Of a DNA stretch of 64,000 nucleotides, positions 34,801-47,218 are shown piece after piece (the first letter of the stretch is position 1; every line of letters starts with the position of its first letter). The position numbers were made by a program, and so were the translations under genes. Source of the DNA: Leptasterias polaris (lineage: Eukaryota; Echinodermata; Asteroidea; Forcipulatida; Asteriidae); NCBI GenBank assembly GCA_037783415.1, contig JAZGTN010000002.1, positions 1-64,000 of the forward strand, in the 5' to 3' direction. The notes below the pieces were generated by a model, which made no database searches, was not told the origin of the DNA, and saw only the letters and a program-made list of their open reading frames with translations.

Positions 34801-37800
34801 TAGTTCTGACTATTACTATCCAGGACCCAACTTCATAAAGCTGTTAAGCACAAAATATTTACAAAACAAATTTACATAAAGTTACTGTAGTATCAATACC
34901 TGTAATGACTAACTACTTTTATATTTGCATTTCATTTACAAGGGGGGTGTGGGGGGGGGGGGGGGGGAGTAGCCTTATTCTGGTAAGCATAATTTTGTTG
35001 CGTTCAGCTTCTTTTTTGTGCTTAACCAGCTCTGTGAAATTGAGCCCTGATTGTTTATTTTACACGTTACTCTTAGGCTCTCCAACATTTCATTTCACTT
35101 GCAGGTGTAAGTTTGCTACCAATGAGCAGTGCCAGGACTGGTTGGCTCGTCTAACTACGGCCACCGCACCACCCAATAAACTGGAGGATCTATTTGCATT
35201 TGCATTTCATGCTTGGTGTTTTGATCAGGTCCATCACGTCCGAGAGTCGTCTTGTCCCGGTGTTGGCTTCCTGCAGAGCACCGGTGAGTACCATCAACAC
35301 CTACCTGTCGTGTTACTGTTCGGATGCACTCGGAGACCAATGTTATTTCATAAGTGACAAAGTTTGACAACAGAGAAATGGGTACTCGGCCAAAATGGAT
35401 TTGTCATTGTACTTCCTGTCCTTATGGCGTGTCATGGTCGAGCAGTTGAGAGCACCAGACCCAAGCTCTGGTGTTTCTGATAAGCAGAGTGTGGGTTTGA
35501 GTCCCGGTCATTGCACTTGTATCCTTGCCACTTAGAAGAACACAGAACACTTATCGTGGAAGAGTAGGGATTAACCCTGGTGTTTCTGGTTCACATAGTG
35601 AGCACTCTTGCCTACAGGTTTTCTCAGGCTTGTGAGCTACAGTGATTTCAATGTAAGTTCACTTAAAAGGCATCCTTGGTTTCATTGCCAGAAATATATA
35701 GGCCCCTAATGTAATGATAATAACTCCTTCAAAAACAGTGATGTCCAATACCTCTAAGCACTCCTTATCAGATTTTAGCGGCTGCGGCTGTGGCTGTGGC
35801 TTGATGGTCAAGTCAACAAGCATTGAAGCATAGGGTGCCCATGGCGAGACCCTAAGCAACAGCTGCAGCCAGAGCCGCAGTTGTCAATTTTGACTCTGGA
35901 TTATTCTCTCTGCACAAAAATGCTGCCAGGGCACCAGTTACAGCAATATGACATGTCATCATAGCTGGTGAGCCTTGTCTGCACAGCAAGGTATTTCTGT
36001 GGCATTTTTCAGCCTTCAGCAATTGTTTGAAATGTTTACAAACAATTTTGAGTGGAATGAGTTGCCAACATTGGTAAATGTTCATTGTTCGTGTCACTTT
36101 CCGCAGTGCTGCCAAATATAGCATTTGCGGCAGAGCTGCCAACTCTCCCTGATTCGGCAGAAAGTTCCCTGAAAATAAACCAATGTTTCCATGTATTGTT
36201 CTGATGAACAAATTTGAAAATCATCCTGATTGTTGGAAACTTTTTCCCTGTTATGTTGAGTGTAATTCCAAATATCTCCTTGGTTGTTGTACAAACTCTC
36301 CCTGATTGCAATACAAATGTTGGCAGTTCTGGTTTCGATATTGACAGTGCACCAACAATCAGTTCAATGTAACAAAAGCACAATGCAAAGCATTACTAAA
36401 GGCTTCTGTAAGTGAAATACTACCCAGCCATATAAAGTTAGGCCCCAAAATAGCCTGTATTTGACTGTGATGCTAAAGCGTGTGTCTTGTTAACTGTAGG
36501 TGATATACCAGCCTATTCCTTCAGTAGTGAAGTCAGCAGACAAGGGTATGATATGAAACAAGCATGGAGAGTCTTTGAGAATAAGGAATACAAGTGAGTA
36601 CAGAGCTTGATTTTGGTTGAAAAATCCACAAGACCGCCGGGCTTGTATCTCAACTTTTTTTTACTGAACCAGAATTATTTGAACAGGACCAGAATCAGAA
36701 TGAGAAAAGACTATACTAAACTGCTTTTATTTGAACAACACTAAGAGAGATTTATGTCATTTGTCTGATGGGTATTGTCAGATTGTAATTACACTGTGAT
36801 ACTCAACATAATGGCGTGTCGTGGCCGAGCGGTTAAGAGCACCGAACTCAAGCTCTGGTGTTTCTGTTCAGCAGAGTGTGGGTTCGAGTCCCGGTCGTGA
36901 CACTTGTGTCCCTGAGCAAGACACTTAACTATAATTGCTTCTCTCCACCCAGGGGTAAAATGGGTACCTGTGAGGGCAGAGATGGTTCTTGTGATTGATT
37001 TAGCCTAGTAGCGCATATATTGCAGCACAGGCTGTATACTCCCCAGGGAGCTGAGATGGTTTAAGGAATGAAATAAATGGCCCAGTGACCAGGGGTAATT
37101 GTTCGAAGCGCTTTGAGACACCCTTGGATGTGATAAAGCGCGATATAAATCCATATTATTATAATTGAAAGAGATTCAAAGTCGATATTTGAACATCGTT
37201 TTTTTTCATTCAAGTTTTTCACAGTGAGTTAACATTATTCAATTGTAAAATGCAACACCACTGGACTTGTCTGGTCATGAGTTTATTTGCCTGACACTCA
37301 AATCACTAGCCTCAGTGTAAATTTCAAGTCCTGGAGTAGTGTAGTCATCAGGTGTTCTTTATGAGTTTTGCATGTTTATGGCATGCATTGAGTTTTTTCC
37401 TGACTACTTCAAATGTGTGTTACTAATTACTGCCTATCATCAAAATTATCCAGCTGTGCTTTTCTTCTAAAAAAATGTAACATTCCGCACCAAGCAAAGT
37501 TTCAAATCTTACTTGCCTTTTGTTTGTTTGCTGTTTTGCAGGTACTGTTCATCCTACCCATTGCAGCATATCGTACCAGCGTGGATCACAGATGAGGAAC
37601 TGAAGGCTGTCAGTAGTTTCAGAGCATCCAAGAGGTTTCCCTCTGTAGTATGGAGGTAAATACACAGTAGTTTCAAAGGTTTCCCTTAGTAGTGCCCACG
37701 TAGTGCCCCAGGCAGGATTTAAACCTGGGTCCCAGAGGTGGAAGAGGAGGAATGATACACTATGCCAAGGGACTGAAAACCCAGTCCACAAAGTGCCTCC

Positions 37801-40800
37801 AGAGGGATTTGAATTGGGATCGTAGAGGTGGGAGGTGAGGAAAGATGCCACCGTGTCAAGGGACTGAAAACCCAATCTACAAAGTGCCTCCAGAGGGATT
37901 TGAACTGGGGTCCTAGAGGTGGAAGGCGAGTTGCCAACTCGACTGCCCACTTGAAACTGGCAAAATGGTTAATTCTGTACTTTTGATCTCTGATCAGACA
38001 TCAGCAGAATGGAGCAGTGATAGCACGGTGTAGTCAGCCAGAGATAGGTTGGTTTGGCTGGCGTAGTGATCAAGACGAACACTTCATAGAGAGTATACTG
38101 AGAGCATGCAAGACGGACAATCCACAGAATAGAGTAGAGAATGTAGAGAGACCAGCGAATGGAACGGCTGGAGGGGAGACTAATGGTAATTCAGTTTTCA
38201 ATCTCTTTACTAGTGTAGTTCTTGTTTATAGGTGGTTGCCGCTTCTGCATGGGGGTTTGTTTTCTGTCCTCGATGCAAAAAAAAAAAAATCTCCAAATGT
38301 AGACTTACGGCACGTTAATCAGGAGGTCGTTGTGTCAAATCCTGCTTTAGTCAATTTTTCTTTGTTCAACCCCAAACTTTTCATTTGTAAAACGTTAATC
38401 AATGAAACACTGAAGAAGATAAAACATTGTATAATTTCAGAACGTTTGAAAAAAAAAAATCCTCAAAATTGAAAATCCAACTATGATTGGTTGGTAACAT
38501 CCTCAAGTATAATATAACATCCTCAAGCTGTTGAACTTAGATTTGATGATGTGTGCCCTCAAAGGCAGGGTGCACTTTTGGCAATTACTCCACAAGTTAA
38601 TGATCATAAATTCTTACTTGGTAAAGAGTGCTGGAAGGCTGTTGATATTATAACATTTTGTTTGAAACAACCCCCTTTGAAGTAAAGTAGTTTTAGAGAA
38701 GGAGGTATTTTTTCACCAACGATTTAGAATCTGAGAAAAGCTTCAGGCATGAAGCCCTTCTCAGCAGGCGTGATATTTTTCCTACTTTAGTCTGTTTTCC
38801 GATTTTTTTGCTCTTGGGAAAAATCTGAAAAAGTGCTATTAGTAAGGCCTGAAAAGCCTTTTAAAGCCTACACCTTGTATACATGTAGGTCAGCCATTGT
38901 TCTTGATAAAATGTTCCTGCTTTTTCCCCAAGGACAAAATATTATGCCTGTCTCAGGCATCTGAAAGCACACATTTCTATGCAACAAGAGTGTTGTTATT
39001 AGTAATTATTTTCCTGCAACTTCAATGACAAATTGAGCTCAAATATTCACAGGTTTGTTATTTTATGCTTATGTTAGGATACACCAAGTGAGGATACTGG
39101 TCTTTGACAATTCACAAAAGTATACCCTGCCTTTGATGTGAATGTGACTTGATATTGTTTGATTGATTTCTGTAGACCCGAGTCTTTTACCACACGTAGA
39201 CACAGACTCCAGCAGTAGGAAAGTCTTGATTGTAGATGCCAGATCCTACACAGCAGCCTGGGCTAATAGAGCCAAAGGAGGTGGCTGTGAATTCCAAGGT
39301 AATAATAATTATAGAAGCAAAAATTGATCTTGAGCCGTTTCAAGGCTCAACATTTACACTGGGCTACAGGCCGGAGGCCAGTGTTTTTAGCGCTTGACCA
39401 GTTTACTTACGACCAGATAAGTCCAGTGGCCTTGACCAAGAGCCATTTCAGTGCTGGAAATTTACCCTGGACCACAGGTTCGAGGCCTGTGTTTTTAGCG
39501 TTGGGCCAGTTAAATTTTGACCAGACAAGTCCAGTGGCCTTGACCTACATGTAGAGCCATTTCAGTGCTGGAAATTTACCCTGGACCACAGGTTCAAGGC
39601 CTGTGTTTTTAGCGTTGGGCCAGTTAAATTTTGACCAGACAAGTCCAGTGCCCTTGACCTACATGTAGAGCCATTTCAGTGCTGGAAATTTACCCTGGAC
39701 CACAGGTTCGAGGCCAGTGTTTTTAGCGTTGGGCCAGTAAACTTATGACCAGACAAGTCGGATGGTCTTGTGTTTTTGAATAATAATACCTCAGTTCAGC
39801 TTTAATTAAACAAATATTTAAATGTTGACTCTGAGTCTGTTGAATATCTTTCATTACTATTTTTATGATAATATCATAAGACAATGAGATAGATCTTCTT
39901 TTAGTGCTTGTTCAGATAAAAACAGTTTAATTGTTACACTGTGTAGATTCTCATTTGATTCTGGTCTTGTAACAAATGTTCTGGTTTAGTAAAAAATTTT
40001 AACTTGTGGATTTTTTCCCACTGCAAATTCAAGCCGTGCATTTAGCTCTGCCCCTTAAGACACTGGTCAATCGAAAGTAACACTGAAAAGGAAGCTTCAG
40101 TTCTAGATGTGGAAGGAAAACTCCAGTGAAAACCCATGCCATCAGGTGGGGACTGAAAACCCAATCCACACAGTGCCCCTGGCGTGATTCGAACCGAAGT
40201 CCTAGAGGTGGAAGGCGAGGAAATGTACCGCTAAGCCAACCTGACCACAAAATGAACACCCTGGTTGGGATTCGGATCCACAAACAATAGGTCTTTAATA
40301 CACTCGACAGCCACATTTTTTCTAACTGTTTGTATTTTTGTTTCTTTGTGATTATCTTTAGAATATTACCCATCTTGTGACATCCAGTTCATGGGTCTCG
40401 CCAACATTCATTCCATCAGAAAAAGCTTTCAAGGTGTAAGGCACATTTGTAGTAACACCTCGGATGTGCCCAAGTGAGTATCTAGGCCTAAGTAAAAATC
40501 CTCCATTCAGTTGAGCTGTTGACTTGCAGCTTTTATGACTTGGTCTCTAATGGACCTTGGACTTTGTTGTTGATCGGGCAGAGTAATTTTGCCCAGGTAA
40601 AGACAATGTAAATTTCTACTGGTCCTTTGTAAATGGATTAATGGCAAATGCAAGGACTGCTCGTGACAACTTGCTAATGCAAGTTGAACAAGAAAGTCAT
40701 AGATAACTTTCCTAAGTATTTTTTATGCTATAACAACTAACTATTTTACTGTAACACCTATGCGCAGAAACTGCCATCTGAAATTCAACTCGGAGGCCAT

Positions 40801-43800
40801 CAATTGTTGTCAAGTATCCCGTGACATGCTCAGATGTTTTCCCTTTTATTTTTAAGCCAGCAAACCTTTGTTTGTAATTTAACCTAAATTAACTGTTCAA
40901 GGTATATTCCTAAAACAGAAGTTTACATTTTTATTGAGCCATTGGGTCTTTTCTAGACATTTCTGAGAGGCAAGTCCAAATCTAAACGATTGACACCACT
41001 GACACCTTCGATTCCTCCCCTTTGCATCGTCTTCAGTTGGCTGTCCCTCCTGGAGGCCACGAAATGGCTACAACATCTCTCTCTCCTGCTCAAGTCAGCT
41101 CTGGTGGTAGTCAACGCTGTAGACAAGGACGCTAATCCAGTGGTAGTCCATTGCTCTGATGGCTGGGATCGTACACCACAGATTGTGGCTCTAGCTCAGC
41201 TCCTGTTGGATCCGTACTACAGAACACTCGAGGTTAGGCAATGAGTTCCTCCCATTCAAACCACCGTTTAACCAAAAAACCAGGCTGGGAAGGAAAACAG
41301 TCTGGTTCCTCTTTGGTAGAACGAGAACCAGATTTCATAGTTCGTCTGCTCAGAACTGAGGTCATAAGGTCATAAGTGCAACTTGTATGGGTGTCATAAC
41401 ATTGCTTTTGCATATTTTTGAGCTTCTGGTAATGAGGTTTATTGATCATGGGTGGTCTTCAAATAATTTGTTGGCAAAAAGAAACATTCACTTTCGAAGT
41501 AAAACATTCATTTGTTGATTTTGATTTATTATTTTCAAAACTGATACTAATTTTTCATTTAATGACCTTTTTTATCATTACGAAGATGAAATTACCATGA
41601 ATTACGTTATAATTCTGAGCAGACAAATTGTGGACACACACAGGGAGCTATACAAAAATCTACTCCAATCCAACCCGTGCCTCTGTATTAAACTGAGTTT
41701 GTAGTCCACCCTATGCGAGAAGTCTTGTAGTGTTTCATACGAAACACAGGCGTACTACTTCACAGGATTATCTCCTGATTCAGAGCTGCCAACCTTCCCT
41801 GATTCTGCAGAAAGTTCCTTGAAAATAAACCAATCTTTTCATATTCTGACATGTATGATAAACAAATTTGAAAATCTTGACATTTTTTCCCCTATATAAT
41901 TCTTAACATCTGCCTGATTGTTGTTCAAAACCTCCCTGATTGCAAGAGACAAATGTTGGCAGCTCTGCCTGCTAAGGATTTTTACAAAACCTCTTTGAAA
42001 AACCTCTTCGCAGCATGGAGCGAATTGCGATGGTGGAGTGACCGACGTCTTGCACCAAGACTAGATGTATAGTCGCTCGCACTAGGGATTGATTCCTCGG
42101 TCTTTGTCTCCTTCATGCAGGGCTTTCAAGTGTTAGTGGAGCGAGAATGGCTGCAATTTGGGCACAAGTTTGGGGACCGCTGCGGTCATAAACCCAATCA
42201 TGACGATACCAATCAGAGGTGCCCTGTGTTCCTGCAGTGGTTGGACTGTGTACATCAACTCATTCTACAGTACCCAACGGCATTTGAGTTCAATCAAACA
42301 TTCCTGGTAAGTCTATTCACTGGTAACCAGTCATGTACAATCGGATACTACTTCCCAGAGCTGCTTCTGCAGAAAATACTGAAACATTTCTGCTCAGCAA
42401 AAATGAGCAGGATACCAGTCACAGATGGTACTCTGGTAGGCATACTTGTTTGTGCTGTTGCTTTTTGTGCTGAAGGAGCTCTATGGGAATGGACATTACA
42501 AGAGGTTCACCTTGAGGGGATTAGTCTTTTTCTTTAAATATCAAGTAATAATGACACTTTCCAGGTTGTGTCATAAACTGGTATGATCTCTGGCTGTACA
42601 TCAGCATATAGTTCTATGGCTTCTGACTGGCACCCCGCAAACAAAGATATTGGCAAAATATAGAAACTGCCAACATACGGCTGGATAGCTCAGTTGGTAG
42701 AGCACCGGCACATAAACCCGGATATTCAAATCTTGTCCTATTCAATTCTTCTTTGTTCACCCTAATAATTATATATAACTGCCTAGTCAGTTTCCCTTGT
42801 TGTTCGGTGCTTGATTTTGTTTTAATGGGACACAATTTTGGGGCGCACATTCTTGATTGTGATTGGCTAATGCATAAAATGGATTGGTCTATGTCACATA
42901 GTGCTTCATTTTGTATTTAAAGCATGTTACTGACATGGATTAATGGAACAAGCGATGTCTAGGCAAGGCAGTTCGTAGAATTAACTCCGTCAAGAATTCA
43001 CAATAAATTAATTATTCATAAATACCTGAAACAGTTTATCCATTCTGATTGGTCGAGAGGAGATCACGTGGCCATGTTTAAACATGAAGATAAGGTTGAA
43101 TGTTTATGTTTTTGATGCTTAACAGGTGAAGCTGGTACAGCACACATACTCCTGTCTGTTTGGAACGTTCCTTTTCAACAACGAACAGCAACGAGCGAAA
43201 CACTCCATCAAGGATCGTACGTGCTCTGTATGGTCATTGCTGACCACAGAGGGACATAAATACCGTAATTTCCTCTTTGCTCCGTCAACTGAAACAGTAA
43301 GTTTTGATTGGCTAAAATTTGTGGGTAGGTTTGTGCGTGGGTAGGTATACACCTTCAAACTGGGGACCTATAACAAAAAAATGCCAATAGGCTCCTTGCT
43401 TTGGTATCCTCGAGTACAAACAGCAGAATGACAACTTGGAGGTCCTAATTGCAGGTGTGTACACACTTGTGTTTTCACGTGCATTTATGCATGCAATCAT
43501 TGACAACAATTTTAGAAGGACTTGGCATATCAGCTCAAAACTTGGTATGTGGATTTGTCTTGGGATCCCTCTGAAGCAGATTCTTTTTGGGGGACACTGG
43601 GCCAATGTCCAGGTCATTATGGCTGAAACAAAAGAAATGATGTCCAGGTGATAACTTGAGAAGGACTTAGGGTAATATCTCCAAACTTGGTTTGTGGATT
43701 GGTCTTGGTATCCCCCAGAAGTCTATTGTTTTTGGACCACCTAGGTCAAATTCAAGAAATGGACTGGCTTGCAAGATTTTTCTTGTTTTTCGTAGTTCTG

Positions 43801-46800
43801 TAGACTTCTGACTAAAAGTTGTGATTTGATCTTCCCCCAGGTCCTGTATCCAGGTTACAATGTACGCACAATGCACTTCTGGACAGCGGTATTCCTGTCA
43901 GATTCCGCCCCAGCAACCTGCGAAGACATCAACTCAAGCTCACAACAAGCTACACAGGCCGCGTCGACAGAGGGCGCTAAGCTTACTCGCACCCGCTCCG
44001 TGGATGACCTGCACAAAGGGGAGGAGGAGAATCGACGAGGGAGCATTGTGGAAGGTAGTCCTTTAGTCAGGCGACTGAGCGATCCCAATCTGAGTGAGCT
44101 CAAGTTAGATGGAGGGAGGATAGGCTCCCCACCTCAGGGCATTAAGATTACCGACTTACAGCTCAGTGGTGCAGCAGTGAAGGCTGATGAGATAGACCCA
44201 GACACGGAAACTATTTCCTCTGATGAGATTATTAATAAAGAATCCGAGGATAGCAATCATCTCAACCAAGAGGTGGATTCTATGTCAGAGACGGAGACAA
44301 ACACAGAGTGTCTGACGAATGGCCACTCAAAAGGACTCCCTAATGGAGATTGTAGTGATAATGACTCTGTTGGTGTACCCTATGAAGGAAGCTCGAGGAC
44401 CTCTACACCAAGGCATCATAAATGCAGCAGCCGGCAGTCCCTGGATGGCCCCATGAACGGATCCACAGACACCCTCACTGGGGACTCCATCGGTAGAGAC
44501 GGCACCCTCGATCTGAACCATTGGAATGAATGTAATGGACACGCAGACACCAGTGATGAAAGCAGACACAGTCCATTGGAGTTGAAAGTTGATACTGATC
44601 CAGCAGACAGTGTAGCCGATAACGGCCTGTCAGTAAGCACAAGCACATCAGACTTGACATGCTCAAACATAACCACTACTCTACCACTTCTTAACAGGCC
44701 GCTCTTCTGGAGCACTCACATGTCTGTCTGCGGCTCAGAGTCGCTTCCTGACTTACGGAATGGCGATAGCCAAAACACAAGGCATGCCTCTAGTTCTAGC
44801 ATCCCAAACTTCTACTCGGCCCCATCTAGCCCCATTTCAGGCAGCGACTCTAAGCCTTGCCTGACCTCTAATGGTTCAGATTCGTTGCCCGTCAAGGGAT
44901 CTGCGAGTTGTCTGAAGGTGGGGCGTCATTTAGATGCCGATGGCCTGACCACGGTGCCTGCGCCTGAGCAGGAGAGATTGCTTGTGTTGATACAAGGCTA
45001 CCAGGACGAGGTGACGATGTTACGTCAAGAGTTAATCCGAATGCAGAAGCTGGTTCAGCAATCTACTCATGCGAGACCTCCGTTTCCCCCGGTAGCAATA
45101 AATGGGGTCTGCCAAGAGAAAGCTGTGAGTATCCTAATAGTAGAGCATGAGGCTAAGTCCAAACTGGCGGCTACGGCTATGGCTAGATTTCTGTGTCATC
45201 ATGTGCTGGAAGTATAGGGCGCCCGCAGCAACACCTTTAACCAAAGTCGTAGCCGTAGCTGTAGCCGCCAATTCGGATACAGCTTTCAGGCCTTGAACTT
45301 CGCCCTTGAAGTAGACTTGGTTCCAAGTCTGTGATCGTGGTTTTTAGTCTACCTGATAGCCAATACATTATTGCCTGAAATAGCGCCCTCTTGTGAATTA
45401 ACATCCATCCTTTGCGAGTTAGAGCGTGTGGTAGCTAATCTGCGGGGGAGTTTTGCGTGGCTGATGCAGATAAATAATCGCGATCTCAGACTTGAAATCA
45501 AGTCTACCTTTGAAGGGGCACAGCAATTTTCCTCTAGTAAGGGGCAATTCTAGGAGAAAAAAATTATAATTTGTATTAGTTAGAACTTTGCATAGGGCAC
45601 CACAGCAATAGCACAGGGCACCACGACAATTGCTGTGGGTGCCATGGGTTCATTCAAGGCCTGAGCTTTATAGTATTGTTTGACTAGATGCCTGTTGCTA
45701 TTGTTTTGTTTTTTTTAGTTATTCTCTCTGAGGGTTGGAGAGCATCTCAAAACTGGGTACATTCTTAATTTATTTGGAGTGTTTCCTTGGGATCACAAGT
45801 TGTCCAAAAAAACCTTTTGTTTTTGGTGTTAAAATTCTATTCCACTTGTTCCCACCCAGTCATTGGGAACAATAAAAAAACATATTTTGTTCCAGAAATA
45901 TTTCAAGACATATCAATTTAGTGTAGTATTTGTTTAACGTTCTGTACAGACTAAAGATTAGGAAGTTGCGTGTGTATTGAACAGTATTAAATAGCCGTTT
46001 GGTGACAATGATATCTTGTAGGTATTCTGCACGGATATTGAAGTAGAGAGAGACCGCGACGGCTCGTCCCGCTGCGGCTCGCTACAATCAGACATCTCAT
46101 GGGAACAAGTAGATGAGACTGAAGCCAGACGAACACTCTGGATGCCAGACTATGCCGCTACCCAATGCTTCAAGTGTAACGCACAGTTTAATGTAGTCTT
46201 TAGGAAGCACCATTGCAGGTAAAGACAACATCAGAATGTTAAAATTAGGGTTAGTAGCAGATTAGAGGCACCTGTGCATAGATGTCCAGACCAGCTGATG
46301 CTCCTTTGTTAGGTGAAACCACAGTCAAGTATCAGTTCTTTTGTCCAAGCGTACTTCTTAATGATACAAGATGATACAAGATGATACAAGGTGCCAAATG
46401 GTTTCTTTCAGATTGCCAAACGGCTAAAGCTTAAAAAATGAACCGTTTGGGACAACCATTCCACGGTTGCCAAACTGTTTCTATCAGCACCCTAGGGTGT
46501 GCATAACATGGGTAAGAGTAAATACATAAATGTTCACAGATTTGCACACAACTTACATGGTATAAAGATGGTCATGGTGGGTAACTCCCTCAAGGGCAAT
46601 CGAGATGAAAGTTTGCATGTATTCAAGTTTGGGATGTTTTATATTTAGTATTATTATTATTTCATTTTATCACAGCATACAAAAGAGAGATCACATTTGT
46701 GACCCGCTCTATCGAAATGAGGAATGTCTCGGAAATCACATTTTCGTGTAAATCGCCATACAAAAGTTGTTGACATTCAAAAATCATGGGAAAAAAAATT

Positions 46801-47177
46801 TAAATCCGATTCCGTGATTTCGGTGGAATTAAGTTAAACAAAACTTGATCTTTCTTGTCGTGGTCTTACCTTTAATTGAAAAGATGAAAAAATCCACAAA
46901 AAGTATGTTTTCTTGAGCATTTGTGTACGCGTAGTACAATAGCTAGCTGTTGTTAATAACGATTATCTAACTAAACATGTCATAACAAAATGGAATTGAC
47001 CTTGCCTTGTAGACTTTCTTCATTACCCGATAACTTCGGAATGGAATAAGTGCTGGAAAGCCAGTGAGGTACTTATTAACATGGTGTGCATAACTCAATT
47101 TTCAAAATTTCCGAGACATTCCTCAATTCGATAGAGCAGGTCACATTTTCTATTCTATATTATTGTTGTTGTTGTTG

Positions 47178-47218
<41 letters not shown>

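Larger units (their letters stand above)
29271..35104 (+). other. MTMR intron 3, transposon-rich
   Basis: A 5.8-kb intron holding, in order, a CAAA-type simple repeat (about 29990-30040), a 683-bp inverted-repeat element (30141), a family H MITE (31253), abutting and nested family A and B MITEs (31640-32591), a SINE inside a family B relic (33122), the foldback element (33770) and a family E MITE with a poly-G tract (34821). No further coding exon is expected because exons 3 and 4 join in phase. Confidence 0.8.

Noticed and set aside
36814..36900. Functional tRNA-Leu gene
   Set aside because: The cloverleaf is followed by a SINE body and LINE-like tail, and other copies exist in the window.
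38017..38472. 151-codon frame starting in MTMR exon 7
   Set aside because: Only the part to 38185 is coding; the rest is intron and SINE fragment.
42307..42537. Extension of MTMR exon 11
   Set aside because: GTAAGT at 42307 and exact joining to the 43126 exon (VKLVQHTYSCLF) show that it is intronic.
43855..44715. Minus-strand frames opposite MTMR exon 13
   Set aside because: Shadows of the long Ser-rich coding exon; the plus strand has clear family similarity.
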